Source: Sthenelais limicola (taxonomy: Eukaryota; Annelida; Polychaeta; Phyllodocida; Sigalionidae). From it: DNA of 64,000 bases. Below, piece after piece: positions 37,301-52,300 of this stretch. The stretch spans positions 152,696,808 through 152,760,807 of the forward strand of contig OW804095.1 of the NCBI GenBank assembly GCA_942159475.1, read 5' to 3'. Position 1 is the stretch's first letter; each line of letters starts with the position of its first letter. Under the pieces are notes generated by a model. It was not told where the DNA came from. It saw nothing but the letters and a program-made list of their open reading frames with translations, and made no database searches. The position numbers were made by a program, and so were the translations under genes.

Positions 37301-40300
37301 CATCCAAGTCCTTACCAGTGATGCTGACTGCAGTGTCATCTGCATATATAATTTTTACAACTTCTGGTATATTCAAATTTTCTAAGCATTGTGGAATATC
37401 GTTTATATATATTAAGAATAAAAGTGGTCCTACCCAACTTCCCTGCGGTACACCGTTTGTTATATATAGGGGTGACGAGAGAATATTATTTAGATATGTA
37501 TGTTGTTTTCTTCCCTTCAGATAATTTGAAACAATTCTTATTATCGATGGGTTTATCTCATAATAGTATAACTTCCTCTCCAGAACCTCGTGATTGTTAC
37601 AGTTAAAGGCCTTGGATACATCATAATAAGTGTCCAATGAAAAATTTCCAACATCTATACCTTTCAGGATAGGTTCAGTAAATTCAAGCAAAGATTTATT
37701 TGTTGAAAATCCCTGCCTGAAACCTCCCTGACACCTTGAAAATAAATTGTTCATATCCGTATCCGTAAGTGTTCAAGAACCTTTTAAGGCAATGGTACAA
37801 GAGCTATTGGTCTGAAATTACAGAGAAGTCTAGGATTTCCTCCTTTAGGTATGGCCACAACATTAAATTCCTTCTAATCACTTGGAATTTGGCCCAGCCT
37901 TACACAATCTTTCAAAAGTATGGTAAAAACTCAACATATTTGAGTGAGAAAGAAATTCAATATCTTGGTATTTACCCAATCAAAACCACAACTCTTGTTG
38001 ACATCAATCTTTCTCATGAAATCAAGTACAGCTTCTTCACTGATGTTTAACCATGTACATGCATTAACATCAATCTCCTTGTTCAGGAATGTGATATAAT
38101 TACCTTGTGGCTTTTCAGCAATACATCCCATATTCTTAAACACTTGTTTTGGGGAGGTACTAGCTTCCAGGCCTGTTATAGTCTGACCGTTATGTATGAA
38201 ATTTTCAGCTGTTCCATGAGAATTCGTGCCAATTAAATGGTTTATTTCTCTTCAAAACTTTTTGGTATCATTTCTACAAATATTAAATTTAGCTGTTATG
38301 CTATCCCTTTTTGATTTTCGACTAACAGATCTCCTAGCTAGTCTAGCAGCAGACTAATCCTCTGGCAAATTTGTTCTTTTTGCAACCTTAAACAGCCTAT
38401 CCCTATCTTTTATGACTTTTTTACCCCTGTTTACAACCTCTATAGGACATATAGTGTTCAGATAATCAGACAAATAATTTTTCATGTTTGCCCAAACTAC
38501 CTCAGGTGTTTTCTTTGATTGCAGAAACACGTCATTATTACCTTCCACTGTGTAAATAGCCTTTGAGGTCTTCAAGATTAACTCTATCAACTTTTCGAGT
38601 ATTATCTGTAGGACTTGGATTTAGGTTCAGTACCTATGAGTTTGGAACGAAGTTTAGGATTGTCCATGAGTTTTATTCAGACCAATGTTTCTAGAATATT
38701 GTCCCTCTCCTTCATCCACGTTGGGTAGGCACTATGTTTTTCGTCAGTAATCATGTCCCCCAATCTTTTGCATTCGCTAGGGTCTCGGGTCAATTTTATA
38801 CGAGCAGCGATTCTATCCCTGTTGAATATTTCAGCCTTTTTTGACTGAAAGGCTTGCTTGACATGGCAAACGTCCTCGTCAATATACTCCACTTCACACT
38901 CATAAAAATTTGACAGAAAGGCTTTCTCACTTTGAAAAGCATAACCATATCTGACTGGAATAATTTTCGTGCTGGATGGGTGCAGTATATCCGGAATAAA
39001 TGGAGCATAGATTGAGAAAATACCTTATCGTCAAGGATGTGTTTTGTCCCCTTGGCCTGGGCTCTGTATTCTCCCAAATCGTTGGTCCTTTTTGCCATTT
39101 GTCGAATTAAACTTCCTTTTTGTTGTACTGCTGGGGGACATTGGTTGAAGCGACAAATTTTAGATACTTGAATTTATTGGTAGGGAATATATGTTGGTCT
39201 TGGGAAGAAGCTTGTTCTTTAAGAAGAAATTCTTTGTCTCCTACACTGATCAGTTTTACAACCAGTTTTGGTGGTATTTTTCCTCTCTGTTGGCCCACAC
39301 GATAAGCTTTTTCGACCAGCTCTTCTGTGAAAGTCGGTATGAGTACTCTTTCCCTGTAAATTTTCCCTGTCGTAATGTCCAGGCCTTTTCTTTTGATATT
39401 GTAAGTCCCTCTTCCACCTCTTTTTTCAGTGCTTTTTGGTCTGTCATTACATAGTTTATCTGCTGTTTCATGTCTACGATCAGCGTTTCAACCTGGACTC
39501 TTCTAGATATCTCATTGTCCAAATCCACAATCACATTATTCAGGAAACGAGAGTTTGATGCAATTGTTTCCTCTTGGTCACCCACCTTAGTATCCTGCTT
39601 TTGCTGTGCCTCTAAGGCAGTTTTTAGAGCATTGTGACCCACCGTCAAAACAGGCACTTGTTCCTTCAGGGTTTCCATTTCATCGTCATTGGAATCTCTG
39701 TTTCCAGAACCTACTGAATTTAAAGAAAGATTGTCCGTCCTTCTTTTGTTCTGATTTTTCTTTGTGCCTCTAGGCATAGTTGTAATATTGTTCACATAAG
39801 CACACACAAAGTCACCGTGGTGGGCAAGGTTCGGTAACAGGTAAACACAGGCAGGTACTCCAGGTAACAGATCCCTGCAAATCTACTATAATATTTTACA
39901 TGATGTGTACTACATTATAGCTTTACAGCGGATCCCACATTATTTTCTCTTTTGTTATCATTGTAGTCTTTATTTGCAAAGAAAATACAAAAATATGCAA
40001 TCCTGACCCATTGATAGAAATATATGATAATTGCTTATGAAAATGTGACAAGTTATGATGATAACCATCTTCAAAGACTTACACTTTGGAGGCCATATCC
40101 TTATAAGCAGAATTCCTTTGGAAGCCGATACCAAACTGAGGAGGAAAGTTTCTGACTTCCAGCATTTTGAAGATCTCTGGTTCCTTGTTAGCATAACGCA
40201 GAAGAGCCAGCCTGTCTGCTAGGTAGGCGTACCTGCCTTGGCGCACCATGTCCAATTGTAAGTCATTTGTTGTAGTCAGGGATGGGATACCAGATCTGTT

Positions 40301-43300
40301 CCAAGCCACCATGTTCCCCCACATCTCTTTCACCAAACCCTTAGCATTCTATGACAAAAGAATATTGCTCAATATAATCATGTAATATTTTTAGAAATAT
40401 TATTCAGCAAACGATATGAATATTATTCAGCAAACAGATATGAACAAGCAGAACTGGGCTGTGAGAGATCTGTTGCCAGATCTTCCCTTTATTAATTGAA
40501 ATAACATTTCAAAACATCAATCAATCAAATAGCAAAAGAAAAACAAGTGTTGTCACAGTTGGATCGGCAGAGAATGAGTGTAGGTCTAGGATCGAACCCC
40601 TCCTGCCGTCCAGCTTGTGTCGGCCCCTGCCTACCAACCCCTCACCTCCCCCTTGTGAGAGGTGAGCGAGTCAGTAACTAAGGCTGGCCTTGGTAACAGA
40701 TATGAACAAGCAGAACTGGGCTGTGAGAGATCTGTTGCCAGATCTCCCAACCCCCCAGCGAAGGAAAAAATTATTGATAAGAATTAAGGTACAAAGCTGC
40801 CGCAGTACCTTTCTCCCTGTGGGTAACTACATCATTAGACAAATACATCAATACACTTAAAGACTTCCAGTCCCCATAGACCTTTATTTCATGCAGGGGC
40901 AAGCCTAACCTTGAAAGATGAGTAGCTGAACCCCACTTCAAACTGAGACGAAATCCTACCCTTGATACCGGCAGATAACACACTTTGAGCCAATTTCTGA
41001 GAAAAGAATTTATAAGAAAGAGGACTCTTAGTACCAGGCATAAGAAATAAGTAATCTGATACCTTTTCAGCCATTTGACTGGACATAAACATGAAAATGG
41101 GGCCTCGACCACTGGAATAGACAAACATCTTTCTTGAAATTGTAGCGTTTTAAAACTTTTAATGGACAATAGGAGGCCATAATCTGTGAAACTAACATCA
41201 GAGCGCTTGAGCATATGGACCGATTTAGTATAATGAGACTTCCTCAGTAGGCATCTGAAAGCCAAACACACCGCCCACCAAAAAACCAGGTCCAATCAGA
41301 ACTGAAGGACAAGGTTTTGTACAAAAGCAACAAATGTTCAGGTAATAAGGGGTCCGCCTGAAGGACAGCATCCCCGAGAAGGTGCCTAGCCCCTCTCATA
41401 GTACATCTTAACTGAAAAGTACCCTTTGCCAAAATGGGCAAGCCAAGATAGTCATGTAGCGACCACAAGGAACTAACAAAATTAGTAATAGAGGAAAAAC
41501 TCAGAGAGTTGCATAAATGGGTTACATATAAACACACATCAACTTCTACAGGTAAAGATACCAATTTATACATCTTGTAAAATTTAAAATACTTTGGCCA
41601 TTGCGATCTACGGGTTTTCCATGTTGATTCGGCCCAGCACAAAGCCTGAATTTCTCCACATCTTTCATTTAGCTTGGACAACGGCACTAGAAGCACAACA
41701 AAAAGAAAACATAACCGGTAAGCCATAATTGCTGTACCTGACCTCACCATCAAATACACACGATAAAGCATCTGCCTCCACATTGTCAGCTGAAGTAACT
41801 CTAAAAGGTGTAACAGAGATAATGGCAGTGCACCAAAATAGTTCCCTAAGGAGTTGCATAGCACAAACATTAGAGCTTCTACCCGTAGCTAGCATTGCTT
41901 CAACCTGAGTGTTATCTGTTATATACATTCACTTGGGAATCACGCCAATCAGCACCCCACCTTGTAATGGCTGCAATGACCAGCCACAGTTCCAACACAT
42001 TTATGTTCTCATTCGACAAATCATCATAAACCGGTGCCGGAATGACATGGGGGCACACATTATCATCTAGGCCCCAACCACCAAAAAGAAATTAATCACC
42101 CCATACCGCCCCAAAGCCAGTCAATGAGGAATCTGTGTAAACATCTACACTAGGGGAGTCATAGGTAATGATTTGATTTTGATTTTTGATTTTGAAAATA
42201 TTTTATTCAGGACGCAGACATTTCCATACGACAGTATGAATATTCCCAGAATAGCCTGAGTTAGATTTACTTTGTTACATCGAAATATTAATCAAGAAAA
42301 AATAGTAGAATACCAGTAATGAGTAAAAATGAGATAAACAATAGAAATATAATATCTACCGCTACTTTTTTGTTTACCTAATTGCATATCGACGAATGAT
42401 CTGATCGCAGCATTCTTGCTGTTACTTAGTTATACAATGATACAGAAGAGTTCATATCCGATTTACACTTTCTGATAACCTAGATATTCAACTAACACTT
42501 GTATAGATCAGACACATTTTCTAAAAACAGGTATACATATAAAACCAACAATTACGCAGTGTTCCGCGTTGTGCTCTTTCCTGTTGACCGTTGAGTATTA
42601 CACTTCTTGTTATTTAACGATTTTAACACTATTACTTATTTGTCATCATCTCTTTCACTGTTAACATGGGCCTGCTTGTGAGGTGTTAAAGCTTCAATGC
42701 ACACATTCAAGGCACCTAGAACATTTGCACATCAAAGAACTTTTCTGAAATCTATCAACAAATAATCAGGCAAAAATTCTACTACTTACAAGCATTCAGT
42801 TATAAATTATAATAACCCACACTTTAGTCCTTTACATTTCAATTATACCAGAGTCAATGAATTTTCGATAGTAGTGTATCTTAATCGAGTCCTTAAACCC
42901 AATATCCCCTTCTATCGTTCTTATTTTCTCTGGCAACTTATTCCATGTGTCTGTTACTCTACCTAAAGTGGTTTGGTTAATTTGTTGTTTCTTCCACTTT
43001 ATTAAATCAATTTTTTTCCTATGACCATTCCTTAGTGCATGTCCAACATTATTATTATCAGCAAAAGTACCAGTTCACCTTAGTAAACAAATGGCTCTTA
43101 TCTCTCTTCTAAAGGATAGGGGTAATAACTTGCTTTTTACATGCACGTTAAATTTCCCTTCTCTATAGTAAGTGTTACCATAAATAATACCAAGTGCTTT
43201 ATTCTGCAACTTCTGTAACCTTATGTAGTCACACTTGTTAGATATATCAATAAATACACAAGATTTCTCTAGTATCGGTAATATAAAAGTTTTATATATC

Positions 43301-46300
43301 AATACTAGTCTTTCTTGGTTTAAAAGGTGCTTGACCTCCTTCAACCGTCTAAGATATCTGCTAGCGATCCCATAGTTGGCACTAACCTGTTTTTTCATAG
43401 ATAGTTGACTATTGAGCCATGTACCTAAGTACTTATACTCTTCTACATATACTATAATTTCTTCTCCATATACTATAATTTCTTCTCCAAGATGGACTGG
43501 AGGAAAATTTCTTACAAAAGCATCAAGATTTCCTTTGAAGACTAGGATCTGGGATTTTTTTGCATTTGCTTTTAGATTATTATTATTAGACCAATCGGCG
43601 AATTTCTGCAGATCTAATTGCAGCAATTTGATGGAATCTTTATTTTGAATGGGCGTACATATCGCACAGTCGTCGGCGTACATAATTAATTGTCCGTGAA
43701 AGTAGACTTCTGCTAAGCTATTCATATAAATTACAAAGAATAACGGTCCCAAGATACTTCCTTAGAAGTTTGATATTTAGAACTAATAGAAGTTTGAAAC
43801 TTGAGGCATAAAATAAATCCGTGACATTTAATTATTCCCCCAACAAGGATAAGACAACACCACAATTTTTAATTCTTACAATATAACTATTATCATTTTA
43901 CATGTGGTAACAAGAGTCTGCTAGCAATATTGACAGTAAGTCCACTATCGATAGAATTGCTTCCTTTTATTCCAACAGAACACCAAGTTAACTATCATAA
44001 CTTTCCCTACATGTCATGCGATATGGGACGAGGCTATTAAAGGATTAAGACAATGCATGATTATAACCCAAGTCGGGTGGGGTATCAAATAACAAAGGGA
44101 AGAGGATTTATTCCTAAATACACACATGCAGGATTTACTAAGGATGCGCTGGCAGTGTGTGGATGCACACATATTTCCTAAGTATGTAGATTTAGTTAGG
44201 ATTGGATTCGGATTTAAAAAGTAAATCCAGGATTTTTTTTCCAGTGTCCTGCCTTCATAACTATTTTATTTGAAAGGAAACCATTAAAAACTGTACGCTG
44301 TGTTCTACCAACACAATAAGATCGTAATAATTTTAGTACATTTTTTGCAATACCTAGAGATTTTAGTTTTTCAAGCAGGAGGGCAATATTAATGCTATTA
44401 AACGCTTTGGAGATATCTAAGAATGTAACAGCTGAATCTATAGAATGATCATTGTATAATAATATGTTATCCAACAAGGATTTAAGTGCAGTATCGGTTC
44501 CCTTTCCATGTCGAAGACCATGTTGTCTATCCAATACCAAATTATTAGTTTCCAGGTAGGCAACCATTTTTTTCGCTAAGATCTTTCCAAACAATTTGCT
44601 AGCTATAGGGGTACAAACAATAGGTCGCAGATCGTTTATTTTCCTGCCGTTCTTAATCTTGGGAATCATAGTACAGACTCCATCCTTCCAGCTCTGAGGG
44701 AAGACTCCTGACACCCTGATACGGTTAAAGAGGGAATTAAATTCTCAATATCTGCTAGCAGAAACATTTTGAGTAGTGGTGACTTCAATCCAACAATACA
44801 AGACGATTTGGAGAAATCAGTGTCCTTAATCACCCGTATAACATTTTCCTCAGAGATCATTTCATTCCATGAAAAAACAGTACGAGTATTTTCTCTGATG
44901 GGTTGTATATTAACAGAATCCTGAGCTGCTCCTAAATTACCAAAGAATTCGTTACCATAATCAGCAGCAGCTTTATCCATTAGCTGTTCTCCCTCTGTAT
45001 TTACTACAAACGGAAGGTTTGTTGTAACAGGCTTATTACTATATACACCAGATAGAATCAACCAGAATCTCCTCGGATTAGCAATATTATTGTCTAATTC
45101 TCTTGACAGATATTCTTTCCTATTTTTCAGTGCTAGGGATTTTACCAGCCTTTTCAGTTTCTTTGCTTCCGACCATCATAAACCTGGGTCATTTCTAGCC
45201 CTTTTGGCTCTTCTGAATACCTTATTTTTTTTACGAATCAGTCGTCGCAGCTCAACAGAACATAAATTTCTATTTACATTCCTCTTCTTAGCAGGTGTAA
45301 GAGGGGCTACTTTGTCTAAATGATTAATGATTTTCCAATGACCATTAAAGGTGAGAAGAAAACTGTTCCATCACCTAAAATCAAGTTTACATGATTCTGA
45401 TAAGGTAATGACATGCTTATTCCTAGTGGCCTTTAACAAGGCATAGTCTTCTGCAAAAGGTGCGACCACCCTTAACGAGAACCGAGCAGTGAGCTAGATA
45501 TCCTGTCAATTTTTCCAAGTCTTTCCTACTGCAAGACTTTACAATTCAACAGCTTAGATACACTTTCCTTAGCTTTAGCTAACTTATCACAGGGTAACCT
45601 CAATTGCATCTCTATCAGATCAATAATGACCCCCAAATAACGTGGAGTCATGGAAAGGCTAGTCACCTTCTTAAAATTGATACTAAAACCCATGAAACCA
45701 GCAGCTGCTGTCTATTCTTACATTCTTCAAAGTCACTACCTGACAAGAAAAAATCGTCTAAATAGTTAAGACATGGTACATTCAGGCTAGACATAACTCT
45801 TGATACCAAGTCTGTTATCAAATTGAAAATAAAAGGTGACGATTTTATACCAAAACATAACACGTTATTTTGGAAAACCACCTCTTTATCACCCCACTTC
45901 CATCTGAAACCTAGAAATTTCCTATGGGGAGGGTAAATATTCACATGACGATAAGCAGAAGCAATGTCAACAACTGCCCCATAACCATTATGTTCAACCA
46001 TATGCAGCGCATCATCCACCTTAACAAAGGAAAAATTTTCAGCAGTACTGGACATGAAATCATTAACAGATAGATTAGGTCTGAGACGCCATCCATTCGC
46101 TTAATGGCGCCCTTAGCATGAATACAATCCGGCAATACCTCTGTAACTGAAACTTTATCTTCAACTAATTCTTGTCCTATGGATTTAGTCATTGGAGACA
46201 TCATACTTGGTTCCATAATAGAACTGTAATTATTCAAGTCATAGGTTACATTCATATCATCATCTACTATATGAAAACCTCGGCAAATACATACATACAT

Positions 46301-49300
46301 ACATACATACATACATCCTCTTCGACTTGGAGGCTTATAGCCTGTACGTTGCTCTTTAGTAAAATTTGGTGGTAATAGACTTTTAAACAATATGGTGAAG
46401 GTGATCGGGTGCACATGGGAAGCCCATTCAGAACCAGGGACTGAGACTTTGTCTTGGAGCCTTACGTACAACTCCTTCACCAAGCCTTCATATTGAAGCT
46501 GGTATACCACCTCTGGAGTTTCGCCGGGAAAAGCTCACACTGCAATACACTATACGTGTCAGAGCTAACCCCAAAAATCCAGCCCACAAACTCATATTTG
46601 ACAACAAGAACACTGTGTATCGGGAGAAGCCAAATGCCATCAAGCCAATGGCAGTGACAGCAAGGTCTTTATTCCGAGAAGCTGGTGTACCAATGAAAAG
46701 AGTAATGACTGAAAAACCACCAGAGACTCCACCATGGGAACAAAAATTACCCCTGGTTATCCTGGACCTTGACACAAACAAGAAAACTGAGACTCCTGTG
46801 CATGTATTTGAAAAACAATACAGTGAAATCAGGACACAGTTTGAAAGCCACACAGCCATTTTCACCGATGGTTCCAAAGATGGTAGTCGTGTTGGATTTG
46901 CCGTGCATACACCATTTGGGAACTTGAAGAAGGCTCTCCACAAGGAAAGCAGCATCTACACTGCTGAAGGAAAAGCACTGCTTAAGGCACTTGAATGGGT
47001 ACAGGTCTCACGGATGAAGAAATTCATCATATTCTCAGACTCACACCCATGTCTAGAAGCTGTGACCAACCTTTATCCTAAGAACCCAATCATACAAGCA
47101 ATTCAAGAGACATACACTGAAAACAAAAGACTGGACAAAGAAGTGGTGTTTTGCTGGGTGCCAAGCCACATTGGAATGGAAGGAAATGAGGCAGCAGACA
47201 TTGCAGCCAAAAATGCATTGAGGCGCCCTGTTGGGGCTGACCAAATGCCATACACAGACGTTGTACCTGTGGCGCAGGCACATGTCAAACGAAGCTGGCA
47301 GCACACATGGAATAGTGTTAACAGTAACAAGCTGCGAGCAATCACACCATCAATCACACCAAAATTCAAAGATGATAACCTGACAAGACCCGAACAGGTG
47401 ATACTGACCCGTCTTCGTACCGGTCACACCAAACTGACTCACAGGCACCTTCTAAAAGGTGAAGTGGCTCCTGTATGTCAGACATGCAACACTCAACTGA
47501 GTGTAGAGCATTTCTTAATACATTGTCAGGCAACCAAGAGAAACAGAATAAAATTCCTGCAAAATCGCAGGACACTGCAGAGTATTTTCCGGGAATCTGG
47601 GAACAAAAATATTCTTGATTTCCTACGGGAAACCAAATTGTACGACAAAATTTAGGTAACCTAAATGAAGCCTGACTTCGTCAGGCCAAACCCTGTTTCA
47701 TGAAATAGGGAATTTCACAGAATAAAATAATAAAACCACAGTATATCTGCTAACTTTTAATTACTATTAGCGGAGGTGAAACTAACCAAACCAAACCAAA
47801 CCAAAGCACATGGGAAAGACGATTGGATATTTTTCCAATATTTATCTAGCCTATTTTTTAAAGTGTTGATGGTGGGAGCATTTATTATTTCTTCTGTGAG
47901 GGAGTTCCAGTTATTAATAATCTGTGGCTGAAGGAGTTTGGGCGGAGGTGAAGGTTGAAGCTAGGCTTTTTTAGTTTTAGTGAGTGTCCCCTTGTCCTAG
48001 AGTTGTCTATGGTGAGGAAGTCCTGTTTTATTTGGTAGTGATGATGAAGGATTTTATATGTTTCAATCATGTCTCCCCTCAATCTTCTGTACATCAGGGA
48101 TGGTAGTTTCAGTTTGCTAAGTCGCTCTTGGTAGCTAAGGTCTGGTAGGAGTTTTTGGGCTCTGCGCTGGATCTTCTCAATTGTTTCTGCATCCTTCATG
48201 TGTATTGGGGCCCAAATTAAATTTCCATATTCCAGGTGTGGTCTTACCAGTGCTTTGAAGAGTGCAACAAATGTTTCTTGGTTAAGGAAGGTGAAGGTCC
48301 TCCTGATCAACCCTACTATCTGGTTGCCTTTCTTAGCTGCAGACTCAATGTGGTGCCTGAATTTCAGTGTATGATCAATGTATACCCCCAAGTCCTTTTC
48401 GGTCTGGGTTTCTGTCAGGACAGTCTTTTGACCATTTTCTGTAGTCATGGAGTAGTTAAAGTCTGACTGGCCACTGCCAATTCTGAGTATTTTGCATTTC
48501 TGCGGGTGGAACCTGAGTTGCCACTTCTTCTTCAAATGCCATTAAGTACAAATTGATTCTCTAGAAATTACACCCATAGAATCTATCACAGCTGCAATAT
48601 GACATGGCTTCAACTGAGAAGGTACCGAGTCCAAGATGTAAACACAACTACACAAACCGTCGTAACAAGAACATTTCAAGTGCAGAAATTGATCCGGATA
48701 AACCTATATGTTTTTAACATAACCTGTTGGTAAATACTGAACATGATCGCCATAAATGCTATCTTCAGCCAGCGAAATGAAAGAAACATTGGATGAAATG
48801 TTAGGTGAAACAACTGTATCAATCATGCAAAGCCAACCTTAGCCGCCATGTTGAGAAGTGACTTCTGGCACAACATCCAACTCTGACCCGAAGCGACAAG
48901 GAAAGTCTATCGGGGACGGAATTAAGATTAAGATTAAGATTAAGATACATTTATTTTCGACTTATCGCTTTCAGGAAACATAGCTCCAGCATAGGGAGGT
49001 TTACAAGCTTCCTGTACTATTACATGATCATATTAACAGTGTATAATTCCTCAGTCGTCATAGACGAAAGCGGTCCACTGTTATTTTCATTAATAAATTT
49101 CTGTTACAATGTTTTGAATTTAGGTAAAAGGCGCACTATATCTTGCATGAAAATTACCTCTGAGTTGTAATTAACATATAAGTATAAAGTTAAGAATATT
49201 TGAAGTCAATGGATGGTTTTTTAGTTATTCAATGAAATACTGGTCTGACCATATTAGAGTTTTCTTTGCAAGTGCCTTAAATGATTTTGTATCATGAACC

Positions 49301-52300
49301 CCATGTGCCACGGTCTGGAGAGAGTTCCAAGAGAAGGGAATTCTGTGTAAAATTGATTTCCTCAACTGCTCGTTTTTTGGTAAGATTTGTTTTAAAGGCT
49401 TTCTGCCTGTCGCAAAATTTCGTGTGTTTAGGTTTCTTATATCAATATATCTTGGGATGCTCACCAGAGCGTGGCCTGCCTGTAAAATATGTAATCTTCG
49501 TCTATGTTTCAAGGTCAGCAGATTCTTTTTTACATGAATATCATCGACGTTGGCCCTGGATGGGAGTCCATAAATCCTTCGAAGTATTTTGTTTTGTATT
49601 ATTTGGAGCCGGTTTGTTCCCGTGGTAGTATGGGAATCATGGAATATATCCGTTTGATCGATTAAAGGTAACACCATTACTTTGTAAATGAGTAAAAGTG
49701 TGTCTTGGGGAATTTTTCCTTTAAGTTTTGTTACTTGCCAGCATTTATAGTTCATCGTGTTTATTAACTTATTCACTGCTGTTTTAAATTTAAGACCCCG
49801 ATCGATATCTACTCCTAAATACTTATAGTTTTCTACTTCTTCCATAGAGTTCCCATCCAGGCTTAGTTTATTCACTTCTAGTTGGGATTGTTCACCTTCT
49901 GCCCACCTCGACCTCAAATTTTGTTTCCCAAAAAATGTCTGTAATTTTGATTTATCGTAGTTCATAGAAATTTTGTTCCTTTTACACCAGAATATTAAGG
50001 CATTTAGATCCTGTTGAAGCAGGTTTGTAGCTTCTAGGACATCCGTGCCTGTTGCATATATTATGGTGTCATCGGCGAATAGTTGTATCTTCGAGTTATT
50101 TATAAAATTGGGCATGTCATTTATATAGATCGTAAACAGTAGTGGTCCAAGAGTTGTGCCTTGTGGTACTCCACAAGTTATTGGGTTCAATTTTGATTTT
50201 GTTTTATTTACCTCTACTGATTGAAAACGGTTTGACAGGTAGTTCTTGAACCAGTCTAATTCCTTGTTTCTTATACCAATAGTTTGAAGTTTTTCTATTA
50301 GTCTTAAGTGGTTAACCATATCAAACGCTTTCCTGAAGTCGAGGTAGGCAGCCCTAGTTACTTTGTTTTCATTCATGTTTGAATATACTTCCATAATATA
50401 ATTCATTAGGGCGTCTTTAGTAGATCGTCCCTGTCTGAAACCGTACTGACCATTGAATAACAAGTTGTTGCTCTCTAAGTAATACATTATTTGTTTGTGC
50501 ATAGTTTTTTCCAATAATTTGGCAGGCAGGGGGATGGAGGAGACTGGTCTATAATTGCTTGGGTTGGTTGTGAGGCCAGCCTTGAAGAGGGGAGTCACCC
50601 TAGAACGTTTCCATTGTTGTGGGATCAAGCTGTGTTCATATGTTAAGTTTATTATATCGACCATTTGTTTAGCTAATATGATTAAAATTTTCTTCAACAA
50701 CCATGAGGGTAAATTATCATACCCCGAACTTTTGGAGGAAGGAATACTTTTTATCAGTATGATTAGTTCATTCGATATTGTCGGTTTGTACGTAAAGCTT
50801 GATGGGGTTCTTATTGCATTTCCGTGTTCATAAAGGCTGGTCTCATTTTGGGTAGGAGGGGATATTTCTTTCGCTAAGTTATTTCCGATAGTGGCAAAGA
50901 AGTCGTTAAATTCATCAGCGATTTTTTTCTGGGTCAATATCTCGGTCAATATCTCGGTCATCTTTTTTCAATAATATTTCTTTCTTTTCATCTTTCCCTT
51001 TATTGTTTATTAAAGGGCTGAGGTTTTTCCACAATTTTTTTGGCTCGTTTTTGCTTTGTTCTATTTCTTCCTTTATGTAATTATTTTTTAGATTTCTGGC
51101 TAAATGGTTTACTCTTCTACGTAATTTCTTTGCTTGTTCTAGTAGTCCTAAGTTGTTATATTTTTTTGCAGCTCTAAATAACCTATCGCGTTCTTTCATT
51201 AACTCCATTATATCACCTGTAACCCACGACTTCCTTGCCCTCACATTTTTCATCTCCCTTATTGGACACATTTTATCCACCTCCTCTCCAATTATCCCCA
51301 ACATATTTTCCCAGCATTTATCAGGTGCTTTCGACTCGAGCAGCTTTTCCCAATTGCGTGCCAATAGTCTTTCACTTAAGAGTTCCTCGTTTAGTTTTTT
51401 GTATGATCGACACTTGAAACTAATAATTTTATATCTTTCTTTTTCCTTTTTTATTATCAAGTATGTTGGTTTGTGGTCGCTTATGTTGTAATTCAGCGTA
51501 CCACATTTCTTTATGAATTTTGAGTTTGTGAATATTAAGTCTATTGTTGTTTGTGTATTTGAGGTTACTCTGGTGGGAACTGTTATTAGTTGTTTTAAGG
51601 AGGTATTATACTCTATGGATTGCAATTGGGCTTTACCAGTCGAGGGGACAGCGTAATTTACATTAAAGTCAACAACCATTATTGTTTCATCATTTGTTGG
51701 CAATAATTCTAGAATACTCGACAGTGTGTGGATGGCATCTACCAGAGAACTATTTGGTGGACAGTATACGTTTAGGACTGAGATGGTTTTCATTTTGTTT
51801 TGTTTTATTCTTATAGTTTGCACTTCGATATCATTGGTGCATTTCTGGAGTTTACTATCTGCTGGTAATATCTCTAATTTTTCAGAAACATATGTTATTA
51901 AACCCCCTCCGGTTTTTTTCTCTGTCTTCCTATCTTGTCTCTGGCAGTTGTAGCCGTTTAGATGTATTAAACTGTCATAAACTCTTTCGTCTAACCACGT
52001 TTCGGTCAGACACAGTATATCCATTGATAACTTTTCTTTCAATATCTCAATTTCTGCAAATTTGTTCCATAGACTTCTTATATTTAAGTTTACTATTTTT
52101 AAACCTTTTACATTACTGAATTCCTCGTCTATTGAGGTAAATATTTCAGTGTTCCTTACATTTTCTGCTTGGTTCGCTGTGATGCTACTGATTTGGTATT
52201 AATGGGCGAACCACCATGTTTCGAGCAATTAAACTTTGCTTTTTTGATTTACTCTCCTAGCTATCTTATCACTTTTCAATAAATCTGTGCAATAATTGTT

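Noticed and set aside
40545..40690. True tRNA gene
   Set aside because: Only a B-box word is present; no cloverleaf or convincing A box.
46286..46315. Functional MYVCMYVC peptide segment in the DIRS RT ORF
   Set aside because: It is a (CATA)n microsatellite expansion inside a decayed ORF.
47053..47369. Minus-strand ORFs over the I-like LINE
   Set aside because: Shadows of the RNase H frame on the plus strand.
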